From: Haliotis asinina
Lineage: Eukaryota; Mollusca; Gastropoda; Lepetellida; Haliotidae
Assembly: GCF_037392515.1 (NCBI RefSeq)
Contig: NC_090288.1
Span: 19,252,969-19,316,968 of the forward strand
Direction of reading: 5' to 3'
Length of the DNA: 64,000 nucleotides
Shown: positions 48,726 to 61,900 of the stretch, piece after piece
Layout: each line of letters opens with the position of its first letter
How positions within the stretch are numbered: the stretch's first letter is position 1
Notes under the pieces: generated by a model
Told to the model about the DNA's origin: nothing
What the model saw: only the letters and a program-made list of their open reading frames with translations
The model's database searches: none
Made by a program: the position numbers and the translations under genes

Positions 48726-50472
48726 CACTTTGCCCTTGTGACTGCTACATCTTGTGCAACAGTGAAGCCATGCAACAGATAATGCAACAGATAACAGCCT
48801 CTATAATTGTCCTGAGTACTGAGTGTTGATCCTGTAGCTGGCTAATCAGCATCACTGTTACAGCCTGAACCATGACTTAGGTAATTCCCAGCAGGCAGTC
48901 TTATGTAATCCTGATTGGATCATGGAAGCTCATTTACTTTACTCCCTGAAGGGGATGAATAATAAATGAATATTTATTAAATTGTGGATGCAATGAATAG
49001 CTAGAGAAAAGTGTGTCCATGGTGCTCATTAAGATCAGTTATTCATGTCCAAGTGTGACGATAACTAGCACTGAACCGTGATCTTAGTCATTGACCCACT
49101 GTCATAGATTTTGTGCTTTTTGCTTACTGCAGCTGTACAAACTGCATTCACCAATTCAGCAATATCAGTCTTTAAGGTTTTCCAATGGTTCACTGTCTTC
49201 AGTTTCAGAAATGGGCACAGGAACATGTTGAAAATGATGGGTACACAGTCATGGTTTTGTTTTAGATGTGTTTCATAACAAAAGCACTATGAGTGTTCAC
49301 AGATTTTCTCATTTAAGCATTGAGTTGTGTTTGAGGGGTTATTTTTTCCTGATGAAACAAACCATTTACCAATGTCAAAGAAAGTCATCAGAAGCCACAC
49401 TGATACCTCAGTAGGTAATATTGAAAAATATATAATTGAAATACATGGTTATAAAATTAACCTTATCATAAACAAAGTAACTATCATCTAGTTATTTTTT
49501 CCATATGAAATCGAACAATGTTGAGTAAGTCTTCAGAAACGACACTAATAGCTCAGTAAGTAATACTGAAATATACATGATTAAGATCAATAGGTAGTAT
49601 TGAAATATATATGATTAACCTCCTCGTCAACAAAAATAAACCAATATCTAAAGATTGTGCAACTGATTTGTTGATAAAGCTTTCAACTGAGCACATTTTA
49701 ACAACTTCTCTTATGTTTTCACAAAATTGAGTGAAACACTTGAGTTAAAAAGGAATGATGCATTCCTTTTGTCTGAGAAATATATGATCTTGTTCATTCA
49801 TAGTAATTTAATGTAGTACTGGGAAATAGAAGCCCCAGCACTTTCCTGTTAGGAATCTGATAGAGGACAAATCCATTCCTAATAAGCTCTGCTCTTGACA
49901 AAGTGAAAATATATGCAAACTGACAACAGATGCATGTGATCACCCTATGGTCTTCCTGATCCACCTTGCTGGCAAGTGTGACGGTTTGATTATGTTTGGG
50001 ATATTACAGCATGTTTAATTAATAGCATTACCAATAACATGGTAGCAGAACCCCAGTACAATATATATGACTACAAATACTGGAGGTTATTACTCACCTG
50101 AGGCTGATCAATATTCCCACTCCCAACTGCTGGGTTTGAGGGTGACAGGTTGTGGTGATGGCTAGGATGACTGTGGATGTGATGTAGCAGTTGCTGCTGT
50201 GTCTACCAGGTTACGTGGGGCTGTCGGCATAGAGATTTCTCTGTGACTTGTACAACAATGTTTCACTGACTACACAAGATGTCCATGGATTGCTACGAAT
50301 TCAGTACTTTTCTATAGGCAATACATGGGAATATGGTTCATGCTGAATCCTGTCTGTGAAGGTAATGACATTCACCTCATTGATCCTGAAATGAGGGAGA
50401 AATACTGTGCAGCTGTACACATCTCCATTTATGACAAGCACTGAAGTAATCCAGTTTTGTTGTTCATATACC

Positions 50473-51200
50473 CCTCTGTACATTGTATGACATCATTAAA
50501 CTAATCTGGGCATGTCATTCATATACCACTCTACTAGTCTGGACATGTCATTCATATACCACTCTGTACATTGTATGACATCGTTAAAGTAGTCTGAACA
50601 TGTCATTCATACATCACTATGTACATTGTATGAGATCATTAAACTAGTCTGGTACATGTCATTCATATACCACTCTGTACATTGTATGACATTGTTGAAC
50701 TAGTCTGGACATGTCATTCATACACCACTCTGTACATTGTTTGACATCAACTCTGTACATTGTATGACATCATTAAACTAATGTGGTACGTACATGCCAT
50801 TCTTACACGACTCTGTACATCATATGACATCATTAAACTAGTCTGGACATGTCATTCATACTCCACTCTGTACATTGTTTGACATCGTTAAACTAGTCTG
50901 GACATGTCATTCATACTCCACTCTGTACATTGTTTGACATCGTTAAACTAGTGTGGTACGTACATGCCATTCATACACGACTCTGTACATCATATGACAT
51001 CATTAAACTAGTCTGGACATGTTATTCATACACCACTCTACACATTGTATGACATCGTTAAACTAGTCTGGACATGTCATTCATACTCCACTCTGTACAT
51101 TGTTTGACATCGTTAAACTAGTGTGGACATGTCATTCACATACCACTCTGTACATTGTATGACATCGTTAAACTAATCTGGGCATATCATTCTTATACTG
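50473..51200. repeat. About 55-60 bp minisatellite in putative gene B intron 1
   Basis: About 12-13 units of CACTCTGTACATTGTATGAC, ATCGTTAAACTAGTCTGGAC, ATGTCATTCATAC. A variant with GTGGTACGTACATGCCATTC recurs at 50,780 and 50,950 with its neighbours, indicating a higher-order duplication. Confidence 0.9.
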
Positions 51201-54200
51201 CTCTGAACAATGCCACAACGCTGGTTTGTACACTAACAGTGAGTGAAATCAATTGTTAGTGAAATCAAGTATATAACACCTGTATACTCAGCAGATTCAG
51301 ACAGAAATGATGTTCCAGTGTAAACTGTCCTTCCTTGAATAGTAGAAGTACAAGACATGGTAACTTTCAGGACTTGTCACACACAGGAATGTGTTAGTAA
51401 TGTTCCTCATGATAATATCAGACATCACATTCACAAATCTACTTCTACTGAAGCTTATATTATATTTGAGAGATAATATTCATGTTAATGTTGTTTCTTT
51501 AAAATTAATTATTTTTATGAAGACCAAAAGTATTTAACAGTTGTGTTTGACAGGCAGGATGATGGGCCCTATATTGCTTAGGAGTGATGGTCCTGGTCAC
51601 CAGGATGTTGTACTGGAAGCAGAACATGGAACAAAATAAGACTGAATTTTCAGTTACATGAAGGGTTCAAAATTTGTCATGTCACAGCATGAGTCATGTC
51701 TCCCTGATTGGTCACATGACTTTGTCTGAATCAATTCCCCAAGACAGCTGGAGATGTGAACGAGGAAAGACTCATGGGCCCTGAAACTATATTTAAGACC
51801 ATCTGTGACCCTCATGTTTTCTTTACTCAAAATATCTTAGGCCAGAATATAGCAATTTTTCTAATGATGGTACAATACATGTTTTGGTGATTTTATTAAT
51901 TATCTAGTCACTCTAGAGAACTAGAAAAAATGACATAATTTTACTTAAGGAAATATAGGGTAGTATGTGTGAACATTAATTTAATACACACATGTTAATC
52001 AAAGTACATGTTGTTAAAAAGGTGTTATGGAAACATGTTGCATGCTGATTTGATGACTTCTCAGTCAAGACTCACATGCATGAAGGAATGGCACAGTCCC
52101 AGTGAACGTGTTAGGTGTGTCTGGGTATTAGCTTTTTAGCGTACCCAAGCCACTCTTATCTCTGGCAATCATGCTTGAATGCTGATCTTCCTTCAGCGTA
52201 GAAAGGGAAACATGAATGTTTTTTGTGAGAGTATGTCGGTTATGTTCAAATCATTTGAAACAAATGCATGTAATTTTTCAGTTTTTTTAGATTTTGAATA
52301 ACACTATAACACGAGATATATATGACTGTTAAATAATGGATTATGTTCCATTTCACAGTTATGTTTTTCTATTATTTTCAGTAATATGTATTTCCTTAAA
52401 GGTGAGTATTGTGTTTTTCTATGGCCATTGTATCATTATGTCAGTAGCAGGGATTATTCTCATGCTTGGAAGCAAAATAATATTTTCACTTGTGCAAATA
52501 ACATGAAGATGAACAATATGCTTGAACATGCCAACAAAGACGAGGTATCCCCAAGGTCCATGTTGGTGTAGTATGGTAATTCCCCATGCATTCGTACACA
52601 CACAGTGTGAATGCGGCAGCAGATTAACACAGTAATTATTCCCAGAACACACTAGTGTAAACAGACAGCAAATTGCAAATCATGAGTATAAAGCATTTCT
52701 TGAAAGTGGATGTTATCCGGTCTGTGAATAGCTATACAAGGACATACCAGACTAAACACAAAACCAGTATGATAGAGTTGCAAGCGTTCTTTGTCTGTTC
52801 ATTTCTGACAACATCCTCTTTAAAACAGAAGTGATGCATGTTTATGTTACTAGAAACGTGAAAAAATATTAATGATTTTCACTGAACATGCTTACAACAG
52901 AGTAAGAATGTATTTTGCCCGATTTAAACTGACAGTTGCCTTGCCACATAAATTAAGATTATTTTATGTTTAATCAAACACCAGACAATATTTAATGGTC
53001 TCTGGTTGCATAAATGTCATGATATCTTGACCTTCTTAAACTAAATGGACAACAACCAAACTGTGCCGCCCTATGCCAACTCTGCGAAGCTTATTGTTGT
53101 TCACACTGTCCATAGTGGCATTAGATGGTGTGTCTTCATAATTGTAATGTCATTTATTATCTTCATTCCAGAAATTGTTAGAAAAAGATTGTTGTCTTTG
53201 TATGGATTTTCACTGACATTTTCACATGTTCTTCCTTTTTTGGCATGAAACAAAGGAAGGCCACAAAAATCAATAAACTGACATCCGTGTATTCAGCTGC
53301 ATACAGTTTGAGGGGAAATGGGGCATTAGGTCATCACGTCATTCATAGTTCTCAAGTCCACCCCCAGCATGGTGATTGGTCAGCAGTGTTCTGTGAAAGT
53401 CAGTGCTGGACATTATGTTACAAACTGTTGTATATGTTATTTCTTCTCATTGAATCCTATAGAGAACATTATAGTCTGAACCTCATGTTTGGTTGGTCAA
53501 TTTGCATGCTGTGCTCATCATGGGAACACTATATGTATGTGATTTGTAATACTCTACCATTTTCTAGGCTAACTTTATCAGTGTCGATTCCCTAGATTTT
53601 GACATTTTTTCAGATTACTGAGGCATCTGTGAGAACCCTTTCAAAGTTGATTATCTGTTGAAACACAGGCCAGAAAAAACTGATTACTTATATATCAGAT
53701 GACATTACTATGATCACTGTTACTTATGTGTCCACTACAGACAGGTCAGTGATCATGTTGACCAGTGTTACAAAAACATACATATTTGGGTTCAGGTATT
53801 AAGTGCTCCCTCTCATTTACTCTTTGTAAACTTTCATTTGTAAGAATAATCTTACACTGACTTGTAAGTTTCACACTTGAAGCTTTTCGAAAGAGTTATT
53901 TTGGTGAAACAATGCAAAAGATTATCCTTAAAGATGCCTGAAGTGAGTGACTGGCAGAGTGGAAGATCACCAAGTAAAAATTAGGTGTGCTGGGGCAAGT
54001 CTGTAGCTTATAATTTTAAATGGTTTGAAACTAACATATTGTTTTTCATGAACACTGTTATGATGAACAGACATTTAGTTGACATTGAATACATTGAAAC
54101 TGCAGCTGCTGAGATGCGATGTGGGTGCTTTGTGAAGTAATCAGTGAAGCATAGAGCCGAGTCCAAACAGCCATGGAACACCCCATCATCTTCAAAATAT

Positions 54201-55788
54201 TTATGAAGCATGACCTTGGAAGCAGGTGTTTTGAATCCAGTGAAGAATTTGAAGTTGCAGGCCCTACTTTAGACTAACAGCTAGTCTCTAAAATGAACAT
54301 ATTTTACTGAAAAAACATTCATAGTGAAAAAAATAATATAATGAAATGGAGCCCTGAAACTTTCTTCATTTTCAGAAGCTATGGAAATCTAGACTTGCCA
54401 CATTTTCTAGACTTGCGTTGGCTTTCTTGGATGTATATACTTCAGGGTCTGTATGACAGACTGGCCCTACTTTCGTTTAAATATTTTGCCAGAATACTGT
54501 ATTTTTCCACAGTATTCAGCAATGCTGTGCAGGTGATACTTGGTAATCTACAGACATTCTTGTGGGAACATCATTGTTATAGAGGAGATTATGTGGGTTC
54601 CCATGTCATACTGTGCTTCCTACATGAATACCTAAATGTTGGTATGGTGTGGTGTAGTGTAAGCACAAATATCATAGTCTGTTTATTATCTAATTTGTCA
54701 TATGGAGGAAAATAAACCCAAATCTAGTTTCAAACATAGGCTGGCTACATTGCTGCATGTAGAATGCGACGTGACAGAAAAATGTGATGTCATAGTTCAT
54801 GACGTAACGTGACCATGGCAAAGTTATATTTTGTCCTTGGGCATTGTATGAAAATTATGCTCAACAATATTTTCACCCTTGGCAAAAAAATGTCTACATG
54901 ATCATATGAATATGTTGTATCAAGCCAAACCAATCTACAACTGAACATGACAGAACTGGCAGATGTTGTTGACAGCAACGCATCCATGACAAGTAGTATG
55001 CTGATGCATGCTGGGAATATGCCCAATGAAAGGTCTGGAAATATGTGTACAGTGAGATGTAATAAATTGTAGTATGTCTGAGGAAAACCTATAACATGTG
55101 TGCCGACCAAGCTGCTTATGGAAGTAAACCGAGCATGTTGAGGCTGACTGTTGATGATACACAGTCAGACCCAACAGCACTGCCATCTCACCTTACTGTT
55201 TGTAAGATGGATTTCGGCATAATTTTCTATGTGTAGTCTCATGCTTACACCTGTATTCAGAAGCATAAACATTTTGACTATTTTCATGTCTGAAATATGA
55301 AAGTACACATGTGTGGTGAAGGCTGCAAAGAAACCGGCAGCAAATGTAGAGAAAGCAAGAAAAACAATATTCATGCAGATTGTCAAGTTAGTATTGTTTT
55401 GATTGTTGATGAATATGGCAGTGGAACGCTCTGAGAAGCTGATTGATGAAGTATGGCCTATCCTGATTACTGTGATACTGAAATCGACATGGTTTAATGT
55501 TCTGTGTAGTTATATTAAAAGAAATATCAATGTAAGAACCACAAACTGAGTTCCTATCATATGCTTTCATTATCAAATAAGACTTCCTCATTATCGGTTC
55601 CCCATTACCTCATTATCACTGGTGGCCAGTTGGTGGAAGTTATTACCGTTTCAATATGAAGTTGTACTGTGTGTAATATTTGAGGTCTGATGACACACAT
55701 TCTCATATTGCAGTAACTTAGTAGTCAATGGTGTTTAAGACATTCTGAGGCTAGCTTTAGTAAATGAGGTTTGACCATTCAGTTTCAG
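51201..55788. other. Putative gene B intron 1, 3' part: nothing recognised
   Basis: Several open frames of 60-125 codons occur (for example 54,341-54,715) but lack family features, splice context or codon bias. Regarded as chance. Confidence 0.4.
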
Positions 55789-55966
55789 ATTGGAGAACAC
55801 AAACCTGAACAAGCTTGCTCGCCATGACAGAATTGATCTCTTGAGATTCAACAACATAATCAGACCAACATCTTCCCCCAAACGACCATGACCTTGCCAG
55901 ACTACATCAACATCAACATTGGACTCATCTGTGTCAATTTACTCATTGGTGCTCAAGCTGTTACAG
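55789..55966 (+). CDS. Gene B exon with start codon and signal peptide
   Basis: A good acceptor (ACCATTCAGTTTCAG) precedes the exon at 55789; the ATG is at 55888-55890. 26 codons plus one base follow (MTLPDYININ, then a hydrophobic core GLICVNLLIGAQA) up to a GTATGT donor, phase 1. A seven-codon upstream frame starts in the 5' leader at about 55823. Confidence 0.75.
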
Positions 55967-58900
55967 GTATGTGCTGGTACTTGTAATAAATATTCAAACA
56001 TTGTTAGTTTGTAGTTAGTTGTTCAAGGTTGCACTCACCAGGAATCATTTGACATAGCGATATGCCTTAGATCATGGAAAAGAAGTAGTAGCCGTTTTCT
56101 GTGACATTAGTGAAGCTTTTGATAAAGTATGGCATAAGGGTGTACTATTTAAATTAGAGGCTGATGGAAAATGTGGCAGTTTAAATGAATGGTGTCACAT
56201 TTATCTTAGTAATAGAGTACAAAGAGTACTTATAGATGGCCCATCATCAGATCTAAAACAAATATCGGCCGGAGTCCCCCAGGGATCAGTCTTAGGGCAG
56301 CTATTGTTCTTAGTGTATATAAATAATATTGTAGATGGCATCAACAGCAATATTCAACTATTTGCTGATGACACATCAGTATATGTAATTGTAGAGGATC
56401 CAGACAAAGCACTAAGGATTTTGAATAATGACTTAAATCGTATTTCTGATGGGGCCGATATGTGGCAAGTAAATTTTAATCCAACAAAAACTGAAACAAT
56501 TTTATTCTCTCGCAAAGTAAATCCCTGTGTATGTGCAGCCATCGAAATGAAAAGAACTCAAGTAAATGAAGTATATTCCCATAAACATTTAGGTGTTTAT
56601 CTTCAAAAAGATTGTTATTGGAAATAACAAATTGAAGAGATAGTAAAAGTTGTAACTCCTATGGTATACTGTTTAAGAAGCTTTAAATATAGATTAACTA
56701 GACATACATTAGAATGTATGTATACTTATTATATACTTCCAAACTTTTATTATTGTTGCCACATATGGGACAACTGTACGACAGAACAATCTGTTATTTT
56801 AGAAAATTTACAATTATACGCTCATAGAACGAATTGTGGAGCTATGAGAGGAACTAGTCATGAAAAAATCTACAATGAAACGAACTTCGTACCATTAGTC
56901 AAGCGTAGAGAAATCAAGAAACTTACTTTATTCTACAAAATGAATAATAATCTTACTCCAAACTACTTATCTGATTTAATTCCAGAACATGTTTCAGCTT
57001 TAAGTTCTTACAATCTGAGAAATACTGATAGTATTTGCACAATTCATTGCCATACAGAGTGATATGCTCGGTCCTTTTTACCAAACACCATACTCTTATG
57101 GAACAATTTACCACCTGAAACAATTAACTCAGAATCAGTAAATTCATTCAATAAACGACTGCAGACCAAAGAAAGACATGTTTTCTTTGACAAAAACTTT
57201 GGGTCGAGATTTTGTCAAATAATTCATGCTCATCTCAGATTGGGGTGTAGTGACTTGAACACTCATCGCTTTGATAGACATATTTCAGATAATCCAAATT
57301 GTGCATGTGGGTATCTTTCTCCACTACTTCTTTTCTTGCCTTTATTATGACTTAGTAAGATCAGATCAATTTTTCTACACTAATGGCTTTGACTTAAATA
57401 CAGTTCTTCAAGGTAATCGAACTTCAAGGAACAGAATTAATCCACTCATTCTTGACTGTTCATACATACATACTGCTTTCAGATAGATTCAAATTTTTCT
57501 AGACTACAATTGCTATGAATCTTTTTAATGCAACTTGTGTAGACCTATTTTCCAGAATATGAATGATCTCATGCCTTTGGGGAAATAACTGTTCTCTTTG
57601 CGTTTTTCTGAAATAATTCATTGCCTCGGAACTGTATACATTTTTGTTTGTATGATATTATAGTTAATGGAGAGGCACTTACATAAGCCTTTGGCTTGTT
57701 GTGCCAATCCATATTCATGTTGTTTATATTTTTCATGAATAAAATTATGTTTATAAAAAAACAAAAAAACAAAAAAAACCATAGCGATATGATATTCAAA
57801 TTACTGATCAAGAGCCTTGATCCATTTAGTTGATAATTATCAAGATTGTTATGAAGATGTCATGTCCTCAAATTTGCCCTCAGAATTGTTTATATTCTGC
57901 TTTGTTTTACTTTCAGTGTACATGAATGAATATGCTCACTGTATCGAAAAGAAGTTCAACTTGGATGGGGAAAAGTACACTGTGAATGCCAAAGGAGGAA
58001 ACTTTCGGCATGAAACTCTCATTTGTGATTTGACATTCCGAGCCCGTTCAGGCCATGGGATCTGTATTACATTTGACAAGTTTCATATCAATGACTGTAC
58101 AGTGAAATTGAAAATATTTGACAAGGAGGAATCATCAGGAAGGTCCTGGGTATGTTGGTGTCATATGCATGAACTGGCACTTGAAGCCAAAATCACTTTC
58201 CAGCTGAGTTTGTTGAAGGAACTGATTTCATGACAAAGCATCAGGGCACCATATGTATTTACTCCTTTCATCTATGTATGAAGCTGAAGTCTTTCGTTTG
58301 AAAGTTTCCCATCTGATTTGCCAAAGAAATTTCATTTCACTGACTGACTTTACCATCTTAATAACATCTTTACATATTAATAATTATATGTTACTAGCTT
58401 AATGTGAGATGCATAAATTGTTATGTGTTTACTTACAGCGGACATTAACGTGTGGGGACGACAGTCCAAAGCAGATGTGCACTGGTGCCAGATATGTTAC
58501 TGTTGACTTGACGAAGGAGAAACTCAATAAGAATAAAAATTACAATTTCCAAATTCATATACAAGAGAGTGAGTATACCATCTGTGAAGTGTTAAAATTT
58601 TGCATGCTGTGTACTTGATTGTTTTCAGTCCATATTTCATGTGCTGCTTGTCGCTTGTGTATTTCACAAAGTTACTGTTAATTTATTAGGTGGTTCCTAC
58701 ATCACTAGTCAAAGTACTGTTGTTTTGCAATGACTTGATGTTATTCTCCCTGACAACATGACAGGGATGTACTCAGCTTACCTCTACACCGTTGTGATCT
58801 CCTGACTTGATGTTATTCTCCCTGACGACATGACAAGGATGTACTCAGCTTACCTCTACACCGTTGTGATCTCCTGACTTGATGTTATTCTCCCTGACGA

Positions 58901-61900
58901 CATGACAGGGATGTACTCAGCTTACCTCTACACCGTTGTGATCTCCTGGCTTGATGCTATTCTCCCTGATGACATGACAGGGTTGTGTGATCAAGAAAGA
59001 ACTATAACAATTTGCACTGAACATCATATGGAGAGTGTACAGCCTCATCCAGAAAGCAACCAGAGGAAATGATCTGGTCTAGGGGAGGCAACTCTTGTCA
59101 TGCTTTGTTTTGTAGAACTTTCTATTGATGCTCAAATAAGGAATACTAGACAGACCTCACAAATAGATATTGACCTGAAACATATAATGGACATACTCTT
59201 AATATTCCATCTTTGCTTGTCCCTTGTGTATTTCACAAAGTTACTGTTAATTTATTAGGTGGTTCCTACATCACTAGTCAAAGTACTGTTGTTATGCAAT
59301 GACTTGATGTTATTCTCCCTGACGACATGACAGGGATGTTCTCAGCTTACCTCTACACCGTTGTGATCTCCTGACTTGATGTTATTCTCCCTGACGACAT
59401 GACAGGGATGTACTCAGCTTACCTCTACACCGTTGATTGCTTGTTAGTTTGTTAAGCTCAACACACACTGAAAGGTCAGGGTTACCATGTGTATGGGTAT
59501 TCAATCAAAACAGCTTTACATTGTAAAGTATTTATTTTTGGAATTTCATTTTATGCAATATTTCAGAACAATACAATAAAGCAAGAAAACGTGGAATTAA
59601 CATTAGAGCATTCATGAATAGTCATAGTATTTTCAGTGTTTGGATATCTTGAAAAATTATGGTGTTTCCAGCTCAGTATTTAATTTAGTAATTCTGAAAT
59701 ATAGCAGGTGAAACAAGGACTCAGAACACTCTCATGTCCTTATAGGATACTCCAGGAAATAACAAGCCTTGCTTGATCATGTGTTCAACAATGGGGAGAT
59801 AACTCTTAATAGGCATAATAAACCCTTCTGCTAAGATTGATATTTGGTCTCAGAAATATAGTTATCTTCTTTGAAAATTTTTATGTAAAAATAAAGAATA
59901 AGACAGAATTCTAAAGGAACCCAGAACAATTCATATTTTTCTAGACCAATCTAGCAGTCTTCCTGCCCTTGAGTTTGTCTCCAGTTTAACTTATCCTACT
60001 GGGTCTATCATGCCATTGACAGTAGTTCAGGTTTAGTCATGACTTCATGTAATAGTTTATATTAGTAGTTCAATATTTGGATGCCAAATATTAGAGCAAA
60101 ATAGCCGTTGGCGTTCTATTCCATGGCAGTTAGTAATCTAGGTGGGCCAGTAAATCTCCACAGTCATTGGGATGGCTGGCTGGTGAATGTTCATGTGGTC
60201 ATTTTGTAACTCTATCACTCATTCTAACTTGTTAGATTATACTTCTGTTTTAAATCATACAAGGTTATTGCCTGATAAAAATGTTCACCAATATTACCAA
60301 CTGAATGATTTTTTTAAACCTGTGTCAGTTACTGATATTATCATGCTCTGATCTATGTTTGTAATCTTTTGCATAGTTCTACATTTACATTTCAGGCAAC
60401 TGACTTATGTTGTGGGCTAGTATCTTTCAGGCATAGACTAGCATAGAGCTCTAGTTTGACTGGCTAGCAGAATTTGGAAACAAACACTGCAAAATATGCA
60501 CATATAACTATTCTAGAACTCTTGACATGTTAATGGTAAATGACTAGTGCCATTATTGAAATGTGTGAAAATCTTGCCAGCTGTATAATTCAGATTGACT
60601 ATACTGTGTGTGTCTGGGTTGGTTCCTGACAATCCCATCACTCTTAAGGAAAGTCATCAAGCACAACAAACAACAACACATCTTTTGAAATGATGAAAGC
60701 AACTTCTTGCTCCCTGTCTGGCTCCCATGCACTGTGATGATATGCTACATGTAAAGACAGCGGCAAGCTTACACATACCCTGATGTACCTTCATTGAAAA
60801 AAGATTGTTTGCACAGGAATACCTGTAACTGACACATTTTGAGTTGATTGTTAGTTTAAGAACGAATAAGCTCACATTTTTTGTACTCTTTTAACCATGA
60901 CATATGAAAGACTTGTGGTTAATCTAAATCAAAACACCAGTTATTTTCTTAAAAAAACATGTGGTTAATTAATATCGAGCGATTAAAAGTTGCCAAAAAG
61001 TTCCTTCCTTTACTCGCACCCTCCAACAAAACCACAGACAGGTTATGTAACTCTGTCGCCAGAGTCCTGCGGTGGCATCTTAGGAGGAACGATTTTCAGT
61101 TAGTTGTATATAAAATATGTAACAAGCTCATAAACTTGCTGACTTCTTGACATCAACAAAGACATGCTGAATCATTAGGTTGCCTTCAAATGCTCCCAGG
61201 TGTCGAGTGTAACTCAGGTGGTTGGACACCTACCACGCTTTCAAGACAGAAGGTGCTATTAAGATTTTCAACGAGTTATAAAATCAAAACTACTTTCTAG
61301 TAAGTGATTGATTACCAAAAAGGATTTTGCATGACTCAACATGTAACATAAGGATTTCTTTGGAAGGGATCAAGGTTTTGGTTGAAGTGACAATAATATT
61401 GTAAGTAGTATTACATTGACACCCACTTCACTTCCAAGAGTGTAAGTATTGTCGTACAAAATCCTATTGTCTAGCAATCGAATACACATTTTACTACAAG
61501 GAGAAAGTAGGTTAGGTTTCATAACTTGGTGAAAACAATCCTAAACAGCATTTATTCTCACACTGGTAGATGTTCCCGACAGCGCCATTTTTTTTAAATC
61601 ATGGCATCACAGTCTAAAGTCAGGTTGAGATTCAGTTACATTATGGTTTGTTTTCATCAAGTTAAAAGATCAAAACTACTTCCTACCCAACATGATGTTG
61701 CATGACTCCACTTGTAACAAAACGATTTATAATCATTATGACAACAAGCGATTTTGACAGAATCATCTATGAAAATAATTGTAACTCGGAAAATAGCAAA
61801 CAGGTGACAAAATTAAATGACAGTAGATTGTGAAAACACAGAGCTTTCATTTTTTAAAACAATTGTCACGATTGCAGGTTTAGACAAACCTATAAGCAAG

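Larger units (their letters stand above)
46092..50470. other. Putative gene B intron 1, 5' part
   Basis: No coding exon was found. Contains two SINE-like copies annotated separately and otherwise unremarkable AT-rich DNA. Confidence 0.4.

Noticed and set aside
54341-54715. 124-codon plus-strand frame in gene B intron 1
   Set aside because: Hydrophobic but with no recognisable family, no matching splice sites and no conserved motif.
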